Shown here: one piece after another, positions 1-7,281 of the stretch
Layout: each line of letters opens with the position of its first letter
How positions within the stretch are numbered: the first letter of the stretch is position 1
Source: CAYVBW01 sp964588685
Lineage (GTDB): Bacteria > Patescibacteriota > Microgenomatia > UBA1400 > PJMF01
Direction of reading: 5' to 3'
Assembly (NCBI GenBank): GCA_964588685.1
Contig: CAZPQG010000005.1
Coordinates: 1 to 64,000, forward strand
Length of the DNA stretch: 64,000 bases
Made by a program: the position numbers and the translations under genes
The notes under the pieces: model-generated
Databases searched by the model: none
The model's input: only the letters and a program-made list of their open reading frames with translations
What the model was told of the DNA's origin: nothing

Positions 1-54
1 CAGAGCAACGGTTTTGTAAACCGTAGGTCGTGAGTTCGAATCTCACCGTTGGCT
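1..54 (+). tRNA. tRNA-Thr (anticodon TGT), 5' end cut by window
   Basis: The anticodon stem-loop has loop TTTGTAA with anticodon TGT. It is followed by a T arm with the GTTCGAAT loop and an acceptor 3' strand CGTTGGC with discriminator T at 54. The 5' acceptor strand and part of the D arm lie outside the window. CCA is not encoded. Confidence 0.9.
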
Positions 55-200
55 CAAACATAATTGGTTTAAAATTCAAGTGATCTTTTAAGACTGCCGT
101 TTGAGAGTGAAGCTGTTATTTAAGAGCAGGGAGCCACTAAATTGTGTTGCAGTATTGTACTGCTAACAATGATTTTTGCTATGTTGTGTTAAAATACAAA

Positions 201-228
201 TTTCATCAGGAAGATTTCATCAGGAAGA
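201..228. repeat. 14-bp tandem duplication (2 copies)
   Basis: Two exact adjacent copies of TTTCATCAGGAAGA lie in the leader region upstream of the L33 gene. The function is unknown. It is one of several short intergenic tandem duplications in this window. Confidence 0.7.
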
Positions 229-314
229 TGAGAATCATGATTTACAGCAGTTTTATTAGCAGCTAATCTGATTATTTAAAATTATTAAGAAAAATTATAA
301 GGAAAAGGAAAAAT

Positions 315-512
315 ATGGCGTCATCTCAAAATCGTGAACCAGTCGGGTTAACATGCACTGTGTGTGGTAATTTTAATTACATTACCTCTTATAATAAAAC
401 CAATGAGTTGCTCAAAGAACAACAGGGTGAAGATGAAACTTTTCCTCTTAAAAAATTTTGTCCCCGTTGTAATAAAAGAACTGACCACAAAGCAGTTAAA
501 AGCTTAAAGTAA
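315..512 (+). CDS. rpmG: 50S ribosomal protein L33
   Basis: Small zinc-ribbon protein of the large ribosomal subunit, 65 aa. Two CxxC pairs are visible (CTVC at residues 14-17 and CPRC near 49-52), together with the family pattern NY-T--NK and KKFCPRCNK. About eight to ten extra residues (around LLKEQQGEDE) sit between the NK motif and LKKFCP, so the protein is longer than the usual 49-55 aa. The start is supported by a purine-rich AAGGAAAAGG ribosome-binding site seven bases upstream. It stands alone downstream of tRNA-Thr, a common place for rpmG. Confidence 0.93.
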   Translation: MASSQNREPVGLTCTVCGNFNYITSYNKTNELLKEQQGEDETFPLKKFCPRCNKRTDHKAVKSLK

Positions 513-571
513 GCTAGCAGCAAGATTAGTTTACAGGTTTTAAGGCATTGTCCTAAATTCTTAAATTAAAG

Positions 572-1969
572 TTAAGCGCTCTTCACTGTGTGCACAATTT
601 TTTTAGTGCCGTTCAGAAAAAGCGGATCAATTTTTTGTGCTGCTGTCATTGCTTGTTCAATCCAAGAGTGTTCTTTTCTCGCAACTGCTTCCTCAACTGT
701 CATTAATTTTTTTAATTGTTTAATGATATTTTTAGGTTGAGCTTTTTGGGCAATGCCTAGTTTTTCAAAGACTTTTCTAATATTGTGCTCCCATTCCCCC
801 CATTCTTGTAATGTTAATAAAAAACTGCCGCTGGCCGCTGCATCATAAGCCATATCACCGGAGGGTTTACTAATAAAACCATCTGCCCAGGGAAAAGCGA
901 AATGAGTGAGTAGTTCATTGGCATCTACAATTTGAGGATGATAAATAAGGCTGAAGTTGGCTTTTTCTAATTGATTTTTGATTGCCGGAGCTATAGTGGG
1001 TGCGTACAGCCGGCCTCCTTTTCTGTAGTCGGCGGGGTCGTTGCCGCCGATTTCATTAATAATTATTGCCTCTTGATCTGCAAGCGTTTTAGCCATTTTG
1101 TATAAATCATGATGAGTACCGGCATACATCATGAGTTGATAGGCTGGATGAGGTTTTTTTAACTCCGGCAAAAGCTGCTGTAGAATCTGCTTGATTTCTT
1201 TTTTGTTAGTGCCTAACCCGCCGGTGGTTAAACATAATTTTAAAATTCCTTGGGTCCAGGGTTGTTTTGCTTGACGGTAAGCAATAATGCGTGGGTCAAT
1301 CGGAGGACCTGTGACTATCACTCTGTCAGGGCTGACTTTTTTGTTAAGCTGTTTAGCTTGTTGTAAAAAAGCAGTTTTTGTATTTTCATCAAATACTAAA
1401 AAAGTGATATTTTTTCGCTGAGCTTGATTCAAATAATCTTGCCGCACATGAGGATCAGTTACCATTTGATAAACTTGCTTACCTTGTTCAGCCAGAATAT
1501 TACCCGAAGCAATATGCATTGATAAAACTGGCTGCGTGATTTTTTGAGTCAGATACAGCAAAGGCGGAGTGATGCTGTTTAAAATAGGCAGTTTATTGCG
1601 GGCAAACTTATCAGCTAAGTCTTTTAACTTTTTTAAGAGAGGAGTGCGCGCCAGTAATTTACCGACTGCCTCAGTGAAAGTAACACTGGACCAATTTTTA
1701 GCTTTAACATAATTTGTCGGATCAACCAGCCAAGCCTGATCTGGATTTATAGTCTCACCCCAAGCTTGAATGGCAGCGGCCAAGGCCATAGAATAATGAG
1801 CTCTGGAAAAAACAATGTCGGTGCTGGTATCTGTTTCCGGCAAGTCATGCAATCCTTTTAAATCTTCGATGTAAGCTGCTGAGACCGTAACAATGGGTAG
1901 TTTTGTTTGTGCAAGCAGTGTTTTATCTTTTTCTATCGTGTGTGAGAGAGTGGGATGAATGTAGGGCAT
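572..1969 (-). CDS. GT-B fold glycosyltransferase-like protein (MurG/MGDG-synthase-like)
   Basis: About 465 aa with no clear membrane segment. The central part (VTDPHVRQDYLN, then a short segment ending VTGPPIDPRI) resembles the inter-domain region of GT28-type enzymes, in which the acceptor domain ends with a V-GxPv motif. The C-terminal part (GGNDPADY, ISKPSGDMAYDAAASGS) resembles the nucleotide-sugar-binding half, where a SKPSG-like turn precedes a helix. The extended frame starts at TTG 1987; ATG 1969 is preferred, although no Shine-Dalgarno is visible at either. Donor and acceptor are not predictable. The gene is monocistronic and converges with rpmG. The family call is moderate and rests on motif pattern only. 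Confidence 0.6.
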   Translation of the reverse strand: MPYIHPTLSHTIEKDKTLLAQTKLPIVTVSAAYIEDLKGLHDLPETDTSTDIVFSRAHYSMALAAAIQAWGETINPDQAWLVDPTNYVKAKNWSSVTFTEAVGKLLARTPLLKKLKDLADKFARNKLPILNSITPPLLYLTQKITQPVLSMHIASGNILAEQGKQVYQMVTDPHVRQDYLNQAQRKNITFLVFDENTKTAFLQQAKQLNKKVSPDRVIVTGPPIDPRIIAYRQAKQPWTQGILKLCLTTGGLGTNKKEIKQILQQLLPELKKPHPAYQLMMYAGTHHDLYKMAKTLADQEAIIINEIGGNDPADYRKGGRLYAPTIAPAIKNQLEKANFSLIYHPQIVDANELLTHFAFPWADGFISKPSGDMAYDAAASGSFLLTLQEWGEWEHNIRKVFEKLGIAQKAQPKNIIKQLKKLMTVEEAVARKEHSWIEQAMTAAQKIDPLFLNGTKKIVHTVKSA

Positions 1970-2106
1970 AGTAAAAATTGAAGGCAATTATTGCTGAATA
2001 AGCAGCTACTGCTAAATAATTAATTAAGTTGATTATCTGTTAATTTACCATATTAGCTGGTTAATTTTAAAATTTCTATGTTAAAATTAAGATCCCGGGT
2101 TAAGAA

Positions 2107-2178
2107 AGGGCGGTGATGTTAATGGCAGCATGGTGGTCTCCAAAACCACTCGTGAGGGTTCGACTCCTTCCCGCCCTG
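2107..2178 (+). tRNA. tRNA-Trp (anticodon CCA)
   Basis: Acceptor stem AGGGCGG pairs with CCGCCCT. The anticodon stem GTGGT/ACCAC encloses loop CTCCAAA with anticodon CCA. The T arm carries GTTCGACT, the discriminator is G and CCA is not encoded. A strong intrinsic terminator follows directly. The 3' end is partly duplicated about 190 bp downstream. Confidence 0.95.
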
Positions 2179-2180
2179 CA
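2162..2180. repeat. Direct repeat, copy 1 (tRNA-Trp 3' end)
   Basis: The 19-bp GACTCCTTCCCGCCCTGCA at the 3' end of tRNA-Trp is repeated exactly at 2353-2371. The pair brackets a structured 170-bp stretch, as an att-type duplication would. Confidence 0.85.
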
Positions 2181-2184
2181 GAAT

Positions 2185-2215
2185 AAAAAAAGTCCAGCGA
2201 AGCTGGATTTTTTTT
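2185..2215 (+). terminator. Intrinsic terminator of tRNA-Trp
   Basis: Stem TCCAGC / GCTGGA with a 3-nt loop, preceded by an A-tract and followed by eight T residues. It lies seven bases past the tRNA 3' end. Confidence 0.9.
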
Positions 2216-2331
2216 ATTCTATATGGTGGAGAATAATCAAGCCATGTGAAGCAAGGAGTTCTGCCGCCAAGAGCAAGTCCCGCTAAACGGGACGAGATCC
2301 TGGGTAATGCATGCGAGCCCTCTTATAGAAT
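2216..2331. repeat. Structured cassette with 8-bp terminal inverted repeats
   Basis: ATTCTATA at 2216-2223 is matched by TATAGAAT at 2324-2331. Inside lies a perfect hairpin, GTCCCG-CTAAA-CGGGAC (2277-2293), in locally GC-rich sequence. No convincing ORF is present. It could be a degenerate miniature element, a REP-like sequence or a structured RNA; nothing in the window decides between these. Confidence 0.5.
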
Positions 2332-2352
2332 ATAACAATTAGGCGAGTCGTG

Positions 2353-2371
2353 GACTCCTTCCCGCCCTGCA
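2353..2371. repeat. Direct repeat, copy 2 (partial tRNA-Trp 3' end)
   Basis: Exact 19-bp copy of the tRNA-Trp 3' end. The bases before it (TCGTG) also match the tRNA once a 7-bp deletion (AGGGTTC) is allowed, so the duplicated segment was probably longer. No anticodon arm is present and it cannot be a functional tRNA. Confidence 0.8.
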
Positions 2372-2468
2372 AAGTAGAACCAGTGTTATTTTTTGTCTAT
2401 TTTTTCAATTATTTAAACCTAATAAAGTTACTTTTGTTGGCTCTACTAAATCTCCTTACTTTACAAAT

Positions 2469-3137
2469 TCAGTCATTAATTTTTACTAAGCGATAGCCCA
2501 CGCCGTAAATAGTTTTAATGGGGTTTATCTGTAGTTGTGTATGCAGCGCTTTTCTTAATTGGCTGATGTGAGCATCAATATTGTTCCGACTAATCCAATC
2601 ATATTTCCAAACATATGATTTTAAGATTTCTTTCGTGACTATGGTAGGGAAATTGATCAACAAGCATTCTAAAATAAAGCGCTGTTTTCTTTTAAGCTCA
2701 AGCGGTTTCTGTTTATAAGAGATATGATGATTCTTAAGATGAAGGGTAAAGCCATTTATTTTTTTAGGATTTTTGGTTTTATGAAAGCTTTGTGTCAACA
2801 GGAGGTTGAGTCGAGCTTTAAACTCCTGCCAGTTAATGGGTTTAAGCAGTACATCGTCGCTGTAATTAAAGATTTGCAAAATAGTATACTCTTTACTGCA
2901 TTTGCCGAGCGTTAAAATAGGGCAGGATACTTTTCTCAACGTGAGCTTTTTTAAAAGTTTAAAACCTTGATTATCATTTATATCTAAATCAAGAATAATT
3001 ATTTGGTAGGAGCAAATATTGATTTGAAAAAGGCAGTCTTCGCTGTCGTGGGCAAAATCAATAATATAATTATTAAACAGCTGTTCTTTGATTTTATTCA
3101 GCAAAACTGAATTGTCTTCTACTACTAAGAGCCTCAT
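2469..3137 (-). CDS. OmpR/PhoB-family response regulator (orphan)
   Basis: 222 aa. The N-terminal receiver domain has the acidic pair E7-D8 (VVEDN), the likely phospho-acceptor D50 in IIILD, a conserved T76 (ILTLGK) and K98 (LLKPINW). The C-terminal winged-helix domain (about 125-222) ends with the family pattern NIDAHISQLRKAL and IYGVGYRL, which is the DNA-recognition helix and wing. It is expected to be a phosphorylation-controlled transcription factor. No histidine kinase is encoded nearby, so its partner must lie elsewhere. It reads away from the site-2 protease gene across a 388-bp gap and ends in TGA, rare in this window. Confidence 0.9.
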   Translation of the reverse strand: MRLLVVEDNSVLLNKIKEQLFNNYIIDFAHDSEDCLFQINICSYQIIILDLDINDNQGFKLLKKLTLRKVSCPILTLGKCSKEYTILQIFNYSDDVLLKPINWQEFKARLNLLLTQSFHKTKNPKKINGFTLHLKNHHISYKQKPLELKRKQRFILECLLINFPTIVTKEILKSYVWKYDWISRNNIDAHISQLRKALHTQLQINPIKTIYGVGYRLVKIND

Positions 3138-3525
3138 GACAAAATTGTTTTTAGCAATAAAATTTTAATAAAAAGTTAAGCTGCAGCTTTTACTAACAAA
3201 GATTGATATCTAGCAGCCTATTAACATTAAGCCAATTTTGTAATCAAATTATATCCGTTTTTTTTAATTTTTAACCCAGCACAATATCTTTAGTTTATTA
3301 AATTTAGCAATATAGTCTATATTAAAACATTGCCGGCTGAGCAGCAAAATGAGCGTAAAAAATGTCTGGCCAGAGAATCGCAAATCAACTGCGGGATTTT
3401 AATCTACAAACTATCAACTGCAAACTTAACACATGAATTTTTTTACTTGTTTTTTAAGCTCTCGAATAAGATAAATAGTTATTACTTTAATAAATACTTG
3501 TTGTTACAATAGCTATTACTAAATT
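3138..3525. other. 388-bp intergenic region between divergent genes
   Basis: AT-rich spacer between the divergent response regulator and site-2 protease genes. A TACAAT box at 3505-3510 sits 15 bp before the protease ATG and could be its -10 element, but no good -35 is visible. A 60-codon open frame at 3330-3512 has no family pattern or ribosome-binding site and is judged spurious. Nothing else is recognised. Confidence 0.4.
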
Positions 3526-4149
3526 ATGATTAATCTTTTTGCAACTCATCCACTAATTTTTTTCATCATTTTTCCCGGGGTTTTGATGACTATTGCTATT
3601 CATGAGTTTGCCCATTGTTGGGCAGCAGATAAGCTTGGCGATCCTACTCCGAGGATAAAAGGGCGGTTGACGCTCGACCCTAGAGCTCATCTTGATCCGC
3701 TGGGAGTAATAGCTATTCTTTTAACTAGATTTGGCTGGGGCAAGCCTGCTCCTTACGATCCTTATAATTTAAAGGAACCGGTAAGAGATGTGGCTATTAT
3801 TGCTGCTGCCGGGGGTTTATCAAATTTTGTTACAGCCGGCATATTGGCTGCTATTTTAAGGTCTTTTCCTGTGCTGCCGCAGGTGGTTACCATCTCGTTA
3901 GTGCAGTTGGCAGCAATCAATATTTATTTGGCTATCTTTAATTTAGTGCCGGTGCACCCGCTGGATGGTTCTAAGGTGCTGCAGGCGTTGTTGCCTAGAG
4001 ATATTGCCGTGGAATATGAGCGATTCATGCAGCGTTATGGTTTAATGATTTTGATTTTGCTGTTGATTCCCTTTGCCGGAGGGCAAATGCCAATTATGCA
4101 GCTAATCAATCCAATTGCAAATTTCTTTATGCGCTTAATGCTGGGCTAA
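3526..4149 (+). CDS. Site-2 protease family membrane metalloprotease (M50)
   Basis: 207 aa with about five hydrophobic segments. The zinc motif HEFAH (near residues 26-30, at the end of the first membrane helix) supplies the two His and the catalytic Glu. The second motif, NLVPVHPLDGSKVL, contains the Asp of the NPxDG-type motif that supplies the third zinc ligand. There is no PDZ domain, which matches the short YwhC/Rip-like branch. Such proteases cleave substrates inside the membrane, but no anti-sigma factor or other substrate is encoded nearby. Confidence 0.9.
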   Translation: MINLFATHPLIFFIIFPGVLMTIAIHEFAHCWAADKLGDPTPRIKGRLTLDPRAHLDPLGVIAILLTRFGWGKPAPYDPYNLKEPVRDVAIIAAAGGLSNFVTAGILAAILRSFPVLPQVVTISLVQLAAINIYLAIFNLVPVHPLDGSKVLQALLPRDIAVEYERFMQRYGLMILILLLIPFAGGQMPIMQLINPIANFFMRLMLG

Positions 4150-4269
4150 ATTGGTTTAAATAAGCGGTAAATCACAGCGGTTGATTTCAATAGTAGTTAT
4201 TTTTAGTTTACTTCTGTTTGCTGTAGCGCTGCATTTATTTGCTTGTTTTGGTTTTGTTTATATATATTA

Positions 4270-4298
4270 TTTACTTAAAACCGGTCAAATGTTACAAT
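4270..4298 (+). promoter_or_regulatory. Candidate promoter of rpmB
   Basis: TTTACT (4270-4275) and TACAAT (4293-4298) are separated by 17 bp. The -10 box ends nine bases before the rpmB ATG, which would give an almost leaderless message. Confidence 0.4.
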
Positions 4299-4307
4299 CC
4301 TGTTGTT

Positions 4308-4541
4308 ATGAAAAGTTATGATTACAAATTTCCATCTATAGCACACACTGGGCATAATGTGTCGCATTCCAAAAACCGCACCAAGCGCACTTTTAAGCGC
4401 AATCTTCATACTGTGACTGTGATGGTAAATGGTGAGCGTAAGCGTTATAAGGTGCCTACTAAAGTTCTGCGCTTGATGAAAAAGCAGGGTATTACTACTC
4501 ATTGGCAAAAATCGGACGATGATGCTTCTGACGACAAGTAA
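4308..4541 (+). CDS. rpmB: 50S ribosomal protein L28
   Basis: 77 aa from ATG 4308. The frame stays open upstream to 4239, but that part encodes an unrelated hydrophobic stretch. The family core is clear: GHNVSHSKNRTKR, then RNLHTV and the basic KRYKVPTKVLR. The usual N-terminal CDVTGK segment is replaced by KSYDYKFPSIAH, so the zinc-type cysteines found in some L28 proteins are missing. The C-terminus ends in an acidic tail (SDDDASDDK). No Shine-Dalgarno is visible, consistent with a near-leaderless transcript from the promoter at 4270-4298. Confidence 0.9.
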   Translation: MKSYDYKFPSIAHTGHNVSHSKNRTKRTFKRNLHTVTVMVNGERKRYKVPTKVLRLMKKQGITTHWQKSDDDASDDK

Positions 4542-4629
4542 TAAATTTAGAGGCTAAATTTAAGAGGTTTTCCTACACTATTTTGATCAAAAATTTGTGC
4601 CGCACAGAAGATTTACACTGCGCAGAAAT

Positions 4630-5643
4630 TTATGCCGCAGCGTTGTTTTCAACGATATTTTTTACTTGGTTCCAGAGCGCTGTTTTTTGTCCGGCTATTT
4701 TTACTTTGTTTAGATGAAGCGCTCCATTTTCCTCCACACGGCAGCTTAGTATTTGCATTCTGCGCCGGCCTTTTTTAGTTGGTATTTTTGTCCATAAAAT
4801 TGGCCAAGGTCGGAGGGCTCGGCTGGCGCGTTCGATTAACTGCGGCCATTGTGTTGGGTCCAGTTGGTTTAAAAATTGAGACAGCAAGCGGTCTGTTTTA
4901 AGATCTTTCTTTAACTTTAGCAAATTTTGTTGTTTATTTTTCATCAAGTTTGTCAGAATTTTCCAAGCGATAAAAGCATCTTCTTTTTGAATTTCACCGG
5001 CCTCGATAGTGGGTGATTTTTTTGGTTGAGGGGTTGGTGTTAGCTCCTGATTATGAAAAGCTAAAATCCAGTCGGGAAGCAAGTTATGAGCCAATTGAAA
5101 GCTGTGTTGATAATAGTCTTGGCTGGTCCAATCGGGCTTGATGGGGAATTTTTTTTGTTTGATGATCGGTCCGGCGTCAAGCTGGGCTGTTAACTCTATT
5201 AAACTAATGGCGCCTTGGTTGTCATTAGCCAGAATTGCGAATTGGGCCGGTGAACTGCCGCGCCAGGACGGCAGAGCAGAAGGATGTAAGTTGAGAGCTG
5301 TTTTTTGAGGCAGCTTTCTGAGCCATTGAGGGATAAAATACCCGAAATCCACAACTAACAAATAATCAATCTGCCGGCTTTTATCTAGAAAAGCGGTATA
5401 TTGTAATATTTCTTGTTTTAAAGCCTGATCAATTTTATTGGCTGTTAAAAATACCTTAAGCGATTTTTTTCTGGCCCATTTATGGACAGGATTAGCAATC
5501 TTTTTTTGCTGCCGGCCTACTGGTTTAGGTTTAGGAGTAAGCACCCATCTAATTTTAAAGTTAGGATGTTGGGCCAGAGCAGCAGCGCACTTTTGAGCAT
5601 AATCGGTGCTGCCGGCTATAGCTAAATGAATTAATTCTGACAT
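4630..5643 (-). CDS. fmt: Methionyl-tRNA formyltransferase
   Basis: 337 aa. It formylates Met-tRNA(fMet) using 10-formyl-tetrahydrofolate. The formyltransferase domain holds the catalytic Asn-His pair in LNLHPSALPSWRGSSP and the catalytic Asp in AQLDAGPII. The C-terminal part (from about residue 230) corresponds to the tRNA-binding OB-like domain, including the ASRALRPWPILWT segment. The start KPKPVGRQQK region carries the usual loop after the first beta-alpha unit. Peptide deformylase lies 120 bp upstream on the same strand, so both halves of the formyl-methionine cycle are together. Confidence 0.95.
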   Translation of the reverse strand: MSELIHLAIAGSTDYAQKCAAALAQHPNFKIRWVLTPKPKPVGRQQKKIANPVHKWARKKSLKVFLTANKIDQALKQEILQYTAFLDKSRQIDYLLVVDFGYFIPQWLRKLPQKTALNLHPSALPSWRGSSPAQFAILANDNQGAISLIELTAQLDAGPIIKQKKFPIKPDWTSQDYYQHSFQLAHNLLPDWILAFHNQELTPTPQPKKSPTIEAGEIQKEDAFIAWKILTNLMKNKQQNLLKLKKDLKTDRLLSQFLNQLDPTQWPQLIERASRALRPWPILWTKIPTKKGRRRMQILSCRVEENGALHLNKVKIAGQKTALWNQVKNIVENNAAA

Positions 5644-5763
5644 AAAATAAATGCTGATAAATGAAAGTTGTTAATTTAAGGTCTATTGTTCAGATTAAGC
5701 ACTGTTCAAAAGCTTGCTCCGGCTTGTTTGTGCTGTTGATCAAGCTTAGCTAATAACTTTAAA

Positions 5764-6351
5764 CTAATAAACTTTAAGTAAGTCGCGATTTGTCATTTCT
5801 ATAAATTGATCACCTTGTTTAAGATAGGCCGGTAAATTGAGTTTTAATAAGTAGTCAGTAAATAATATTCCTTGCAGATGATCTAACTCATGCTGCACAA
5901 TGCGGGCTGCATAAGCAGTAAATTTTTTATTTTGTGTAGTTAATTGTTTATTTTTAATGATTTGATATTCAAGTTCAACCCAAGTCCAGCGCGGTACCGG
6001 GCCGTAAACATTGGGAATTGACAAACAGCCTTCGTAATCCGGTTCGTCTGGGTCTGTGCCAAAAGTTTTGTCACTGCTGTGGGCTTTAATAGTCGGATTG
6101 AGCAAGATTTTAGCTTCTCGACTTTCTTTTTTAAAATTTTCTGCAGTAATTTTATCAGGCTTAAAAGCAAAGGCTTGCAGTGATTTATTAATTTGAGGGA
6201 AAGCTAAACCTACACCTTGCGGGTCTTGTTCGTAGTCAAGAGCTGTGATTAACAATTTAATATTGTCAAGCAGTTTTTTGTCAACTTTTTTTATTGGTTG
6301 AGCTTTTTTTCTCAAGGTGGGATGGGGGGCGGTGATAATAGGATTGCTCAT
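5764..6351 (-). CDS. def: Peptide deformylase
   Basis: 195 aa. It removes the formyl group from nascent proteins. All three family motifs are present: GVGLAFPQI (usually GVGLAAPQ), EGCLSIP with the metal-binding Cys, and QHELDHLQG with the two metal His and catalytic Glu. There is an insertion between motifs 1 and 2 (about residues 75-105, rich in Lys and Asp) compared with the 165-170-aa enzymes. It is co-directional with fmt. Confidence 0.95.
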   Translation of the reverse strand: MSNPIITAPHPTLRKKAQPIKKVDKKLLDNIKLLITALDYEQDPQGVGLAFPQINKSLQAFAFKPDKITAENFKKESREAKILLNPTIKAHSSDKTFGTDPDEPDYEGCLSIPNVYGPVPRWTWVELEYQIIKNKQLTTQNKKFTAYAARIVQHELDHLQGILFTDYLLKLNLPAYLKQGDQFIEMTNRDLLKVY

Positions 6352-6410
6352 GGTTGTGTTTAAGGCAGTTGATATTGCTGATTTTTATGCGTTTGATATT
6401 TAGTTGCTGA

Positions 6411-6442
6411 TAGTTGCTAGTTAATTTAGTTGCTAGTTAATA
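6411..6442. repeat. 16-bp tandem duplication (2 copies)
   Basis: TAGTTGCTAGTTAATT is followed by TAGTTGCTAGTTAATA, adjacent and differing only at the last base. It lies in the spacer between def and the HD-domain gene. Confidence 0.7.
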
Positions 6443-6502
6443 TTGCCGGCGATTTTATTTTACTATTTTTATTTTAGGTTAAACTGAAACGAATATTATA
6501 CC

Positions 6503-7204
6503 TTAAAGCTTAACTTTAATCGGGTAAGAGGCCAGCTGAATTGCTTGCTGCTTGATAGTGGACGGCTTGATTGCGGGCAACTCATTTGAGGTTTGGGCAT
6601 TAAGCTGTTGTTCGAGTTTTAAAGCAGCTTGCTGCCGTTGCTCAAAGATGGTTTTGTTTTTCCAAGTGTTGTCTTGCGCTTGATATCGATTTTTTAAATC
6701 AAGCACTCTGGTTTTTACAGAACTTAAGCCTTGAGGCGTAAAGCGTAAATCGCAGTAATGAATAATTTTTTTCTGCCACTTATTATCTTGAAGTAAAAGC
6801 TGTTTTAGTTGGTCAAATGTATGATTATTTAATAACTCGGCGCAAGAATTAAGACCCAGCTGTTGTAAAATTGTTAAATTGGCCTGAGCAGCACTCGAAT
6901 TGTATCGAGCTTTCATTTGTGTTTGCTTTTTACGCCACCAGTTGCGCTGATGATGTTGCTGAATATCAAGCGGCAGTGTGCGGGCGGTTAATTCCAGACC
7001 GGCGGTAAGATCGAATTTAATTAAATTAGCTACATCATGGAGCAGCAAAGTGGTAATAATTAAGGGCGGTTTAATTGCGCTCGCCTGGCCGGTCCAGTGT
7101 TGGCAGATAATTTGGCCCATAGCTGCGGTTAGCAGCATATGTTCTGCCAGATTGTCAGGCACAGGGCAGCGGCCGTAAAGTTGCTGAATAGTTAAAGTCT
7201 GCAT
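6503..7204 (-). CDS. HD-domain protein, putative phosphohydrolase
   Basis: 233 aa from ATG 7204; a TTG at 7252 would add 16 residues. An early His (LAEHML) is followed about 40 residues later by LLLHDVANLIKFD, the pattern of HD-superfamily metal-dependent phosphohydrolases. The C-terminal half (about 150-233) is helical and Gln/Lys rich. A further HYCDLRF segment could supply the last metal-binding Asp. HD proteins act on nucleotides or cyclic nucleotides, but the substrate here is not indicated. It starts about 330 bp before the end of def, on the same strand. Confidence 0.7.
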   Translation of the reverse strand: MQTLTIQQLYGRCPVPDNLAEHMLLTAAMGQIICQHWTGQASAIKPPLIITTLLLHDVANLIKFDLTAGLELTARTLPLDIQQHHQRNWWRKKQTQMKARYNSSAAQANLTILQQLGLNSCAELLNNHTFDQLKQLLLQDNKWQKKIIHYCDLRFTPQGLSSVKTRVLDLKNRYQAQDNTWKNKTIFEQRQQAALKLEQQLNAQTSNELPAIKPSTIKQQAIQLASYPIKVKL

Positions 7205-7281
7205 GTTAATAAATTGATAAACAATAGCCGGCTGGGAGCAGTGAACAGTCAATTACTAATCAAGCTTGCCAGTTTCAACTG

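Noticed and set aside
2216..2331. Complete insertion sequence
   Set aside because: The unit is 116 bp without any open frame for a transposase, so at most it is a non-autonomous remnant.
2353..2371. Second tRNA-Trp gene
   Set aside because: Only the 3' end is present; D and anticodon arms are missing.
3330..3512. 60-codon open frame upstream of the site-2 protease
   Set aside because: No ribosome-binding site, no family pattern, and it occupies the likely promoter region.
4239..4307. 23-codon N-terminal extension of L28
   Set aside because: The extension is hydrophobic and unlike L28, and a promoter-like pair with correct spacing lies inside it.
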